A stretch of 64,000 nt of DNA from Candidatus Omnitrophota bacterium (lineage in GTDB: Bacteria; Omnitrophota; Gorgyraeia; JABMRG01), in NCBI GenBank assembly GCA_030593065.1, contig JAUVHV010000003.1:24001-88000 (forward strand), written 5' to 3'. The translations under genes were made by a program, and so were the position numbers. Positions 45,307-53,817 of this stretch are shown here, piece after piece. The notes below the pieces were generated by a model, which made no database searches, was not told the origin of the DNA, and worked only from the letters and a program-made list of their open reading frames with translations. Each line of letters opens with the position of its first letter. Positions within the stretch are counted from its first letter, which is position 1.

Positions 45307-47018
45307 GATATTCGAAAACTTTTATACCAACAGTAAAAGAGGACCCTACTGACGCAGAGGCAATAAGCCACAAACTTATGGTGCGTGCCGGCCTTGTGCG
45401 CAAACTTATGGCGGGGGCATATTCATATCTTCCACTCGGAGTCAAGGTTCTTAAAAGAGTAGAAGCTATTGTGCGCGAGGAGATGGATGATACGGGTGCG
45501 CTTGAGATGCTTATGCCTGCATTACAACCTGCCAAGTTGTGGCATGAAACAGGCAGGTATGATCTTATAGGTGATGAGCTTATTAAATTTATTGATCGCA
45601 CGGGCAGAGAGATGGTTATAGCTCCTACTCATGAAGAGGTTGTTACGGGTATAGCAGGAAAAAATATGCGCTCATATAAAGATCTACCCAAGACAGTATA
45701 TCAGATACAGACTAAGTTGAGGGATGAACCTCGCCCCCGTTTTGGCGTCATACGCAGCAAAGAGTTTATTATGAAAGATGCCTACAGCTTTGACCGTAAT
45801 AATGCAGGCCTTGATAAGAGTTATAAGATAATGCTCGGTTGCTACAAGCGTATATTTGCCTCCTGCGGGCTTGATGTGATTTTAGTTGAAGCGGATACTG
45901 GTTTTATGGGCGGTAGTGAATCCACGGAATTTATGGTCTTATCTAAGAGTGGTGAAGATATAGTTGTAGTATGTGATAGCTGCGGCTATAAGAGTAGCCT
46001 TGTAAAAGCAAGTTGCCAGCAAGAGCTCAATACATGGTCAGGGAAATCGAAAGCACCAGAGGCTAAAGAGGTTGACACCCCTGGTGTTACTACGATTGAA
46101 AAGGTAGCAGAGTTTCTGAAATGCCAGCCAGAATGCATGATAAAGACTCTTATATATATTGCGAATGAAAAACCTGTGGCAGTATTAGTAAGGGGCGATC
46201 ATGAAGTAAATGAGGCAAAACTCGCCGCAAAATTGAACGCGAAAAAGCTTGTTTTAGCAGACGAGGATATGATATTGAAGATTACGGGTGGCCCATTGGG
46301 TTTTTCCGGCCCATGCGGGCTCAAAGGCATAGATATTATTGCAGATTATGCTATAATACCTGCGACAGCTGCTACAAGCTATGTGACAGGTGCCAATAAG
46401 AAAAATAAACATCTTAAAAATATTGTTCCGGGCCGAGACTTTAATGTGAAAATGACATCTGATATACGCTATATAACTCAAAGCGAACCTTGCTCAAAAT
46501 GCGGCAAACCTGTGAGCTTAAAAAGAGCCATAGAGATAGGACATGTATTCAAGCTTGGCACAAAATATTCCGCTTGCATGAAAGCAAAGTTTCTGGATTC
46601 TGATGGAAAAGAGAAACCGCTGATCATGGGCTGCTACGGTATTGGCCTAAATAGAATTATCGCGGCAGCGATAGAGCAGAATAATGATAAAGACGGGATT
46701 ATATGGCCTGTAAATATAGCGCCTTATAGCGTATTAATTTTAGCTTTAAATATAAATGATAAGAAAGTAGCGAATGAGTCTGAAAAATTATATAAACATC
46801 TTTTGGATGATGGTGTAGAAGTGCTTTTTGATGACAGGGATATCAGCCCTGGCATCAAATTTAAAGATGCTGATCTTATAGGAATACCCTTGCAGGTTGT
46901 GATAGGCTCAAAGTCTATCCAAAAATCAATTGCGGAGATCAAGATCCGTAAGACAGGTAAAAGAACCGAATATCCTCTGAATAAACTCTTATCCACAATC
47001 CAAAAACTCCTAGCGTAG
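45303..47018 (+). CDS. proS: Prolyl-tRNA synthetase, bacterial type with editing domain
   Basis: This class II synthetase charges tRNA-Pro. Motif 2 (DEPRPRFGVIRSKEF) and motif 3 (GCYGIGLNRIIAAA) are clear. Between them is the YbaK-like insertion (about 230-390) that clears mischarged alanine, with the K279-type region ECMIKTLIYIANEKPVAVLV, GDHEVNEAKLA and the GPLGFSGPCG loop. The C-terminal anticodon domain is complete. At 571 residues it matches E. coli ProS. The ATG overlaps the ispG stop. A repeat element and a new promoter follow. Confidence 0.96.
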   Translation: MRYSKTFIPTVKEDPTDAEAISHKLMVRAGLVRKLMAGAYSYLPLGVKVLKRVEAIVREEMDDTGALEMLMPALQPAKLWHETGRYDLIGDELIKFIDRTGREMVIAPTHEEVVTGIAGKNMRSYKDLPKTVYQIQTKLRDEPRPRFGVIRSKEFIMKDAYSFDRNNAGLDKSYKIMLGCYKRIFASCGLDVILVEADTGFMGGSESTEFMVLSKSGEDIVVVCDSCGYKSSLVKASCQQELNTWSGKSKAPEAKEVDTPGVTTIEKVAEFLKCQPECMIKTLIYIANEKPVAVLVRGDHEVNEAKLAAKLNAKKLVLADEDMILKITGGPLGFSGPCGLKGIDIIADYAIIPATAATSYVTGANKKNKHLKNIVPGRDFNVKMTSDIRYITQSEPCSKCGKPVSLKRAIEIGHVFKLGTKYSACMKAKFLDSDGKEKPLIMGCYGIGLNRIIAAAIEQNNDKDGIIWPVNIAPYSVLILALNINDKKVANESEKLYKHLLDDGVEVLFDDRDISPGIKFKDADLIGIPLQVVIGSKSIQKSIAEIKIRKTGKRTEYPLNKLLSTIQKLLA

Positions 47019-47066
47019 CATTATAAAAAACTTTGCCAGCTTTTGAGTAATTCCGCAGATAAGAAT

Positions 47067-47169
47067 GCTGCTTATGACTTCTGCCTTCGCAGCGCAGGTA
47101 TTTTTGCCACCTATTTAAATCCACGGCAAAAAAATCCAAAGCGCTGCTAAAGGCAAAGGCATAAGCAGC
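47067..47169. repeat. Long hairpin element, copy B (CTTATGCCTTTGCC family)
   Basis: Terminal arms 47067-47076 and 47160-47169 pair perfectly over 10 bp (GCTGCTTATG with CATAAGCAGC). Inner segments GCAGCGC (47089-47095) with GCGCTGC (47141-47147) and TTTTTGCC with GGCAAAAA also pair. Sequence identity to copy A at 20979-21081 is high. Where copy A has ATCTC/GAGAT in the terminal stem, this copy has GCTG/CAGC. Both pair. Confidence 0.9.
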
Positions 47170-47209
47170 TATACGAAATCCGTTTTAATTGTGTCAACTG
47201 AAAAAGTGC

Positions 47210-47239
47210 TTGACAATATTAGTACAGATATTATATAAT
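47210..47239 (+). promoter_or_regulatory. Sigma70 promoter for the rimP-nusA-infB operon
   Basis: TTGACA (47210-47215), an 18-nt spacer and TATAAT (47234-47239) form a near-consensus promoter. Transcription would start close to 47246. It lies about 40 nt after the right end of hairpin element B, the same arrangement as copy A and the hldA promoter. Confidence 0.85.
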
Positions 47240-47280
47240 CTCATAACAAATTTATTATGGAGTGAAAGGAGATTGCAAGT

Positions 47281-47309
47281 GGGTTGACGTATGTTTACCC
47301 GCTTTTTTA
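47281..47309 (+). promoter_or_regulatory. Attenuator-like hairpin in the rimP leader
   Basis: A GTGGGT/ACCCGC-type stem-loop (about 47279-47302), followed by six or seven T (about 47303-47309), sits between the promoter and the first AUG of rimP. It has intrinsic-terminator form. Short terminator-like hairpins in front of rimP are known from other bacteria. A good AAAGGAG site lies just upstream at about 47266-47272. Confidence 0.6.
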
Positions 47310-47772
47310 TTCCATGCAGCTTAATAATGTATTAGAAGAGCTAAAACTTGGTATTCGCGCTATATTGAGAGAGATAGGCGCAGTTATAGTTGAGATTACG
47401 CTAAAGAAAACAAAGGGAGTTTTTGCGCTGAGTCTCTTAGTAGATAAACCAGGTGGTATTACAGTAGGTGAATGTACCAGGCTTAATAAAAGGATAAACA
47501 GGCTTATCGAAGAGAGGGAGCTTGTAGCTGGCGGATATTCTGTTGAGGTTTCATCGCCAGGGCTTGACAGGCCGCTTAAAGAGGCAAGAGATTTTAAGAG
47601 GTTGGAGGGCAAGGCCATAGATATCTGGCTTTCTGAGCCTGTAGATGGCCAAAATTTTATCAGCGGTAATATCCAACGCGCTGGTGAAAAAGTTGTGAAT
47701 ATATTAGATACGAAAAATAGGCAGTTTACAATAAAATATATCATAATAGACAAGGCAAAACTTAAGCTTTGA
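47284..47772 (+). CDS. rimP: Ribosome maturation factor RimP
   Basis: RimP helps assemble the 30S subunit. The 150-160-residue protein has the RimP pattern: LVDKPGGITVGECTRLNKRI, then SPGLDRPLKEARDFKRLEGK, and a C-terminal SH3-like part. The start is open. The longest frame begins at TTG 47284, but this lies in the attenuator-like hairpin; ATG 47314 (MQLNNVLEEL) gives a more usual N-terminus but has no evident ribosome site. The region belongs to the classic rimP-nusA-infB operon. Confidence 0.9.
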   Translation: MTYVYPLFYSMQLNNVLEELKLGIRAILREIGAVIVEITLKKTKGVFALSLLVDKPGGITVGECTRLNKRINRLIEERELVAGGYSVEVSSPGLDRPLKEARDFKRLEGKAIDIWLSEPVDGQNFISGNIQRAGEKVVNILDTKNRQFTIKYIIIDKAKLKL

Positions 47773-47810
47773 TGAACAATGAACTACTACGAGTCTAAGG
47801 AGTAACAAAA

Positions 47811-47918
47811 ATGAATGGTGAACTGCTATCAGTTTTGGAACATATAGAACGCGAGAAACCGATATATAGGAATTTGAAACCAGAAGGTTCCTCGCGTATA
47901 ACAGGAGCGTTACAATGA
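47811..47918 (+). CDS. 35-codon nusA leader ORF with duplicated nusA start
   Basis: ATG 47811 with AAGGAG 8 nt upstream opens a 35-codon frame whose TGA (47916-47918) overlaps the nusA ATG (47915). Its first 48 nt (47811-47858) are identical to the first 48 nt of nusA (47915-47962), so the first 16 residues equal those of NusA. The remaining 19 residues come from a 56-nt spacer containing a hairpin. Translation of this ORF would be coupled to nusA. It may be a regulatory leader peptide or the trace of a recent duplication. Confidence 0.65.
   Translation: MNGELLSVLEHIEREKPIYRNLKPEGSSRITGALQ
47849..47897 (+). promoter_or_regulatory. Hairpin in the nusA leader with an alternative pairing partner
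   Basis: ACGCGAG (47849-47855) pairs with CTCGCGT (47891-47897), and AACC (47857-47860) with GGTT (47886-47889): 11 bp with one mismatch. The same CTCGCGT can instead pair with the second ACGCGAG at 47953-47959 inside nusA, enclosing the AGGAG site (47903-47907) and the ATG. The two pairings exclude each other. Confidence 0.6.
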
Positions 47919-49066
47919 ATGGTGAACTGCTATCAGTTTTGGAACATATAGAACGCGAGAAAGGAATAAGCAAAGAGATCCTTATAGAGGCGGTTGAAAG
48001 TGCTTTAGTCAGTGCAGCACGTAAAGTCATAAGCCAGGATATTGAAGAGGATATAAGTGTTAAGATGGACACTGAGACAGGTTCTATCAAAGTCTTTGTT
48101 GGTAAGAAAGAGGTTAACTCAGTGGAATTTGGCAGAATTGCGGCACAGACAGCAAAGCAGGTAATTATACAAAAGATACGCGAAGCTGAAAGAGATGTTA
48201 TTTTTGCAGAGTTTCACGCCAGGAAAGGTACTATTGTTACAGGTGGTGTTCACCGTTTTGATAGAGGTAATATTATTGTAGATCTTGGTAAAGTAGAGGC
48301 GCTATTGCCAAGATCTGAGCTGCTTCCTCGTGAGCGCTATAAGCAGGGTGAGCGGGTAAAGGCCTTTGTTGTAGATGTAGAGAGAACCCCTAAGGGGTCA
48401 CATATATTACTTTCACGTAAAGATATAGGGATGATTAAGAAGCTCTTTGAGCTCGAGATACCCGAGATAGGTGATGGTATAGTAGAGATAAAATCGATAG
48501 CACGCGAACCCGGAGATCGCACCAAGATAGCAGTTTTATCCAAGGATGGGAAGGTAGATTCTGTTGGTGCCTGCGTTGGCATGAGAGGCCAGCGTGTAAA
48601 GAATATAGTAAGTGAACTCCAAGGAGAAAAGATAGATATTGTTCGTTACAGTGACGATATCCAGGAATATATAAAGGGGGCACTCTCTCCTGCTGAGGTC
48701 TCCCAGATAAAGATAGATACCGAGCAGAAGAAAGCAGAAGTTATTGTTGAAGATGACCAGCTTTCTCTAGCTATTGGCAGGCACGGGCAAAATGTAAAAC
48801 TTGCTTCAAAGTTGGTAGGTTTTGAGATTAATGTTAGAAGCCATTCCGACGCAGATGATAAGAAGAAGGCAAAAGAGGAGTCATGCCTTTCCATATCTGA
48901 TCTTCCAGGTGTTGGCGCGAAAGTGGAAGGCATCCTCAATGAGGCAGGTTTTAAGGAGATAGAGGATATTGCAAAGGCTAAACTTGAAGACCTCATAGAG
49001 ATCAAAGGGGTTGGTAAAAAGACCGCAGAAAAGATTTTAGAGTCAGCTAAAGAGCTGATGGAATGA
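47915..49066 (+). CDS. nusA: Transcription termination/antitermination protein NusA
   Basis: NusA binds RNA polymerase and modulates pausing, termination and rRNA antitermination. The N-terminal domain (1-125) is followed by S1 (FHARKGTIVTGGVHRF onwards, about 130-200), two KH domains (about 205-345: GACVGMRGQRVKNIVSEL and LAIGRHGQNVKLA) and a C-terminal helix-hairpin-helix repeat (about 325-383: SDLPGVGAKVEGIL, IKGVGKKTAEKI). The ATG at 47915 has AGGAG 8 nt upstream and overlaps the stop of the leader ORF. Its first 48 nt are duplicated upstream. infB follows after 10 nt. Confidence 0.96.
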   Translation: MNGELLSVLEHIEREKGISKEILIEAVESALVSAARKVISQDIEEDISVKMDTETGSIKVFVGKKEVNSVEFGRIAAQTAKQVIIQKIREAERDVIFAEFHARKGTIVTGGVHRFDRGNIIVDLGKVEALLPRSELLPRERYKQGERVKAFVVDVERTPKGSHILLSRKDIGMIKKLFELEIPEIGDGIVEIKSIAREPGDRTKIAVLSKDGKVDSVGACVGMRGQRVKNIVSELQGEKIDIVRYSDDIQEYIKGALSPAEVSQIKIDTEQKKAEVIVEDDQLSLAIGRHGQNVKLASKLVGFEINVRSHSDADDKKKAKEESCLSISDLPGVGAKVEGILNEAGFKEIEDIAKAKLEDLIEIKGVGKKTAEKILESAKELME

Positions 49067-49076
49067 GGAGGGGTTT

Positions 49077-51329
49077 TTGAAAATATCAGAACTTGCAAAA
49101 AAGGTAAAGATGCCATCAAAGGTATTACTGATACAGGTTATTAAGCTTGGTATAACCGCTAAGTCTGCCCAGACATCCTTGTCGATTACAGAGCTGGATA
49201 AGGTGTTTAAGGCACTTGCCAAGAAGAAGCCCTCCCTGGATATAGAGAAGATAAAACAAGCTACTTCAGTGAAGAAAAAACCGAAGCCTGAAGCAGGTGA
49301 GCCTACGAAAGAAAAAAAGCGGGGAAAAAAGACGCTGGGTTCAAAGACAAAACCTAAGACAAAGGTTGCGACGATTAAGAAAGCAGCTACTGCAAAGAAG
49401 CCCGTCGTAAAGAAGAAAATAGTGGAAAAATCTGTCAAACGTAAGCAAGAGACTGTAGAACCCGTTAAAGAGAAGAAGGCAGAATCTACCCCTATTAAAA
49501 AAGTAAAAGCATCAGTAGAGCCCCCTAAATCTGAAAAAGCTGTTCTCCAAAAGGTTGAGGATAAGGCAACCTTTAAGATATTGCAGGTTAAGTTTCCAAT
49601 CATTGTTAAAGACCTGGCTCAGAAGATGTCTATTGGTGCAAGCCTTATAATAAAAGAACTGATGGGCATAAATGTTTTTGCTAATATAAATCAGCTAATT
49701 GGCGAAGATGACGCAAAAGCTGTTGCTGAAAAGTTTGATTATCAACTTGAGAAATTGCCGACTGTTGAAGAAGAGGCGCTGACTACGCATCTGGAGGAAG
49801 AGCAAGACGAGAAGACCTTAATACCTCGTCCACCAGTGGTCACCCTTATGGGCCATGTTGATCATGGTAAGACATCACTACTCGATTATATAAGAAAATC
49901 AAAAGTTACAGATCAGGAGACAGGGGGCATTACCCAGCATATTGGGGCTTATGAGGTTATACTTAGCAAAGGAAGCATCAGTTTTCTTGATACGCCAGGC
50001 CACGAAGCATTTACTGCTATGAGAGCAAGAGGAGCACATGCTACGGATATTGTGGTTCTTGTTGTTGCTGCTGACGATGGCCTTATGCCACAGACTATTG
50101 AAGCTATAGACCATTCACGGGCTGCTAATGTACCAATTATTATTGCGATAAATAAGATAGATAAGCCGGATGTTGATATTGATAAGACAAAGAAGCAGCT
50201 TGCAGAGATAGATCTCCTGCCAGAGGATTGGGGCGGCAAGACTATTACTATAAACGTTTCAGCAAAGACAGGTGAAGGCGTAGATAGCCTTCTTGAGATG
50301 ATACTTCTTGAAGCAGAGATGCTTGAGTTAAGGGCGAACCCTAATAAGCCTGCAAGGGGTGTGGTTGTTGAAGCAAAGATCTCAAAAGGTGGTGGGCCAA
50401 TAGCAACAATCCTTGTACAGAATGGCACATTGCATCAGGGAGATATCATAGTTGCAGGATCATGCTTTGGAAAAATACGAGCGCTTTTGGATGATAAGAT
50501 ACATCGTATCAAGAATGCTCCTCCATCAAAGCCGGTTGAGATACTTGGATTAAATGGGGTACCACAGGCAGGTGAATCATTTATAGCTGTCTCTGATGAA
50601 AAAAAAGCTAAAGAGATATGTTCAACGCGCCTACAGAAGCGCAAAGAAGAAGACACTTCTGTTGTGCAGAGGATTACTCTTGAAGATCTATATTCTGAGA
50701 TGAAGAGAGGTAAGATAACAGAGCTAAAGGTTATCTTGAAGGCAGATGTCAGGGGCTCATTGGAGGCTATAGCTGATTCTCTAGTTAAGCTCGGCACAAA
50801 GAGTATGGGCCTAAATATAATACATAAGGGTATAGGTGATATTAACGAATCTGACATATTACTTGCGGTGGCATCTAATGCTATTGTAATAGGTTTTCAT
50901 GTACGCAAGACACCCGAGGCAGAAAAAGCAGGCAGGTCTGAGCATGTTGATATACGATTATATAATATTATATATGAAGCAATTTCTGACATAAGAGCAG
51001 CAATGGAAGGCTTGCTTGAACCGGATATAAAAGAAGTATTTGTTGCAAGAATCCTGGTAAAGGCGGTTATGAAGCTTTCAAAATCAGGTATTGTGGCAGG
51101 TTCTATTATTCAAAAAGGCAAGGTTTTAAGGAATATGAACTGCCGCCTGATAAGGGATGGGGAGGCAATATATAAAGGGAAGATATCCTCTTTAAAACGT
51201 TTTAAAGAGGATGTAAAGGAAGTGGCAGAAGGATTTGAGTGCGGTGTTAAGCTGGAGAACTTTACCAGTATAAAAGTTAATGATATAATAGAGTGTTTTG
51301 AGATAGAGAAGACAGCAAGAAAACTATAA
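49077..51329 (+). CDS. infB: Translation initiation factor IF-2
   Basis: IF-2 brings initiator tRNA to the ribosome using GTP. A lysine-rich, flexible N-terminal part (about 55-155) precedes a second IF2-N-like segment and the GTPase domain. G1 is GHVDHGKTSLLDYI, G3 is FLDTPGHEAF, and NKIDKPD is the G4 motif. Domains II to IV follow to the end at residue 750. The start is TTG 49077, with GGAGG five nt upstream and the frame open no further. rbfA and truB, usual downstream neighbours, are missing; trpS follows after 7 nt. Confidence 0.96.
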   Translation: MKISELAKKVKMPSKVLLIQVIKLGITAKSAQTSLSITELDKVFKALAKKKPSLDIEKIKQATSVKKKPKPEAGEPTKEKKRGKKTLGSKTKPKTKVATIKKAATAKKPVVKKKIVEKSVKRKQETVEPVKEKKAESTPIKKVKASVEPPKSEKAVLQKVEDKATFKILQVKFPIIVKDLAQKMSIGASLIIKELMGINVFANINQLIGEDDAKAVAEKFDYQLEKLPTVEEEALTTHLEEEQDEKTLIPRPPVVTLMGHVDHGKTSLLDYIRKSKVTDQETGGITQHIGAYEVILSKGSISFLDTPGHEAFTAMRARGAHATDIVVLVVAADDGLMPQTIEAIDHSRAANVPIIIAINKIDKPDVDIDKTKKQLAEIDLLPEDWGGKTITINVSAKTGEGVDSLLEMILLEAEMLELRANPNKPARGVVVEAKISKGGGPIATILVQNGTLHQGDIIVAGSCFGKIRALLDDKIHRIKNAPPSKPVEILGLNGVPQAGESFIAVSDEKKAKEICSTRLQKRKEEDTSVVQRITLEDLYSEMKRGKITELKVILKADVRGSLEAIADSLVKLGTKSMGLNIIHKGIGDINESDILLAVASNAIVIGFHVRKTPEAEKAGRSEHVDIRLYNIIYEAISDIRAAMEGLLEPDIKEVFVARILVKAVMKLSKSGIVAGSIIQKGKVLRNMNCRLIRDGEAIYKGKISSLKRFKEDVKEVAEGFECGVKLENFTSIKVNDIIECFEIEKTARKL

Positions 51330-51336
51330 TGGTTGT

Positions 51337-52323
51337 ATGAATATGAAGAAACGTTTATTAAGTGGAATGCGGCCTACAGGCCCAATGCATCTGGGCCATC
51401 TTCTGGGAGCATTGACTAATTGGAAGAGCTTGCAGGATACTTATGAATGTTACTATATGGTAGCGGACTGGCATGCCTTAATGAGCGAGTATAAAGATCC
51501 AGCCCATATGAAGACCTATATTATGGAGATGGTAGCGGACTGGCTTGCAGTTGGTATTGACCCGAAAAAATCGACTATTTTTATCCAATCACATGTAAAG
51601 GAGCATATTGAGCTTTTTGTGATATTATCTAATATGGTGCCTCTTTCGTGGCTTGAAAGATGCCCGACATATAAGGAGCAGTTAAGAGAGATAAAGACAA
51701 GAGACCTTACAACCTACGGATTTTTAGGCTATCCTGTATTACAGGCAGCGGATATTTTGGCCTACAAAGCGTCTGTTGTTCCCATAGGCGTGGATCAGAT
51801 GGTGCATCTTGAATTGACGAGGGAGATAGCGCGCTGTTTCAATAATATGCATAAAAAGATCTTTCTCGAACCTGAAGCGCTTTTAACTGATGTGCCGAAA
51901 CTTTTAGGTACAGATAACCGTAAGATGAGCAAGAGTTATAGCAATTTTATAGCTCTTGGCGATACGGAAGATGTCATAAGAAAAAAGATATGTTCTATGA
52001 TTACAGATCCAAAGCGTATAAAACTTTTAGATAAGGGAGACCCGGATATATGCAATGTATTCAGCTACTACAATATATTTGCTAAGGATTTAGTACAGGA
52101 TGCAGAGAATTGGTGTAAGACCGCTAAGCGGGGGTGCACAGAATGCAAGAACCGATTGGCAGATAAGGTGATTGAGTATCTTTCCCCTTACAAGCGAAAA
52201 CGTACTTCCCTGTTGAAAGACAAAGGATACTTAGAAGGTATTTTAAAGCTAGGCATGCAGAAGGCATCCGAGATTAGCAGTTTGACAATATCTGAAGTCC
52301 ATAAAGCTATGGGAATAAGATGA
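51337..52323 (+). CDS. trpS: Tryptophanyl-tRNA synthetase
   Basis: A class I synthetase. The HIGH-type motif is GPMHLGHLLGALTNW near residue 15, and KMSKS is in TDNRKMSKSYSNFIALG. GFLGYPVLQAADILAYKA and PIGVDQMVHLELTREIA are TrpRS hallmarks. Length is 328. The start could be ATG 51337 or ATG 51343. Its stop overlaps the scpA start. Placement between infB and scpA differs from most genomes. Confidence 0.95.
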   Translation: MNMKKRLLSGMRPTGPMHLGHLLGALTNWKSLQDTYECYYMVADWHALMSEYKDPAHMKTYIMEMVADWLAVGIDPKKSTIFIQSHVKEHIELFVILSNMVPLSWLERCPTYKEQLREIKTRDLTTYGFLGYPVLQAADILAYKASVVPIGVDQMVHLELTREIARCFNNMHKKIFLEPEALLTDVPKLLGTDNRKMSKSYSNFIALGDTEDVIRKKICSMITDPKRIKLLDKGDPDICNVFSYYNIFAKDLVQDAENWCKTAKRGCTECKNRLADKVIEYLSPYKRKRTSLLKDKGYLEGILKLGMQKASEISSLTISEVHKAMGIR

Positions 52324-53135
52324 CATATAAGGTCAATCTAGAGATATTTGAAGGCCCATTAGATCTCTTGCTCTATCTCATAAAGAAGGATGAGTTCAAT
52401 ATAGAGGATATCCCAATAGCTGTTATAACAGAACAGTATGTGCAGTATATGGACCTGATGCGCATGCTAGACCTGGATATAGCAGGTGAATTTTTAGTAA
52501 TGGCAGCAACGCTTATGCACATAAAAAGCAAGATGCTTCTTCCTGCAGAAGATATAGAAGAAGAGGAGAATGAAGAGGATCCGCGCGAAGAACTTGTGAA
52601 AAAGTTGCTTGAATATAGGAAGTTTAAAGAAGCAGCTGAGCAGTTGAAGACAAGAGAAGCACAGCAGAAAGAGGTCTTTCAAAGGCCCGGAACAAGGCAG
52701 CCTATTGAGGGTAATGGGGGAGAAGATGAGCTCTATTTCGAAGCTAGTATATTTGATCTCCTCTCCGCATTCTCGAAGATTTTAAAAGAGGTTCCAAAAA
52801 ATAAGTTTTACGAAGTTATAAAAGATGAAGTGACTGTATCTGAGAAGATACATGAGATATTTCATATCCTTGTAAAGAAGCCAGTCATATATTTCCTGGA
52901 GTTGTTTGGCAGGGCAAGAAATAAGATTGATATTATAGCGACATTCCTTGCATTACTCGAGCTTATAAGGATGAAAGAGGTGTTGGTAAGGCAAGATGAT
53001 ATATTCGGCGATATTAAGATAATCAGGAATTCGGAGAGAATTACACCACCAAAGATAAAAGAGGTAAAAGATGCCGGAACAGAATCATTTAGACCAGAAC
53101 AGCCGGGAAAAGGATCAGGAGAGGGCCAGCCTTAA
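52320..53135 (+). CDS. scpA: Segregation and condensation protein A
   Basis: ScpA is the kleisin bridging SMC heads. The opening VNLEIFEGPLDLLLYLIKKD is the family signature, followed by AGEFLVMAATLMHIKSKMLLP. The middle is acidic (EEEENEEDPRE), and the C-terminal winged helix is FLALLELIRMKEVLVRQDD. The 271-residue length fits. It overlaps trpS at its start by four bases and scpB at its end by 65 bp in a different frame. Confidence 0.94.
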   Translation: MTYKVNLEIFEGPLDLLLYLIKKDEFNIEDIPIAVITEQYVQYMDLMRMLDLDIAGEFLVMAATLMHIKSKMLLPAEDIEEEENEEDPREELVKKLLEYRKFKEAAEQLKTREAQQKEVFQRPGTRQPIEGNGGEDELYFEASIFDLLSAFSKILKEVPKNKFYEVIKDEVTVSEKIHEIFHILVKKPVIYFLELFGRARNKIDIIATFLALLELIRMKEVLVRQDDIFGDIKIIRNSERITPPKIKEVKDAGTESFRPEQPGKGSGEGQP

Positions 53136-53817
53136 AGTTAAGAAGGCTGATTCATGTTTTACGGATCTTGATGAAGGGGAGCTTAAGGGGGTTATCGAGG
53201 CGCTCATATTCGCAAGTGACAAACCTTTAGCTGCACGCCAGATAAAAGATATAATAGGCGATGTTGATACCAGGGTTATTAGAAAACTTGTTAATGACCT
53301 GAAACAGGAGTATTCTGACAGCCGAAGAAGCTTTGATATTATTGAGGTAGCTGGCGGATTTCAATTTGTAACAAACCCTGTTTACGGCAGATGGTTGAAG
53401 AAATTATATAATATAAAGCAGAGTAATTATCTTTCAGGCCCCAGCCTTGAAACGATTGCTATAATAGCATACCGCCAGCCTGTTACAAAGACTGATATCG
53501 AGTTTGTAAGGGGAGTGAATGTGGATGGTGTAATAAGTAGTTTACAGCAAAAAGGTTTTGTCAAGATAGTTGGTAAAAAAGATGTTGTGGGAAAACCATT
53601 TCTTTATGGCACTACCCCACTTTTTTTGCAATATTTTGGATTGAATTCAATAGAAGAACTCCCTGTCCTGCCTGAATTCAAGGCTGCTGACCTCGAGTTT
53701 CAGAAAACCGAATCATCAAATCTTATATTACCGGATAAAGATTACGCCTCAACAAAAATGGAGGTTAAGGAGAATGAAAAGACTAAAAGCCCTGCGCAGC
53801 AAGATAGACAAGATTGA
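53071..53817 (+). CDS. scpB: Segregation and condensation protein B
   Basis: ScpB binds the linker of ScpA in the SMC complex. It has tandem winged helices: LKGVIEALIFASDKPLA and VAGGFQFVTNP, then LSGPSLETIAIIAYRQPVTKTDIE and RGVNVDGVISSLQQKGFVKIVG. Length is 248. The ATG at 53071 has a GAGGT site upstream but lies 65 bp inside scpA, so an in-frame later start cannot be excluded. pheA begins 44 bp before its stop. Confidence 0.92.
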   Translation: MPEQNHLDQNSREKDQERASLKVKKADSCFTDLDEGELKGVIEALIFASDKPLAARQIKDIIGDVDTRVIRKLVNDLKQEYSDSRRSFDIIEVAGGFQFVTNPVYGRWLKKLYNIKQSNYLSGPSLETIAIIAYRQPVTKTDIEFVRGVNVDGVISSLQQKGFVKIVGKKDVVGKPFLYGTTPLFLQYFGLNSIEELPVLPEFKAADLEFQKTESSNLILPDKDYASTKMEVKENEKTKSPAQQDRQD

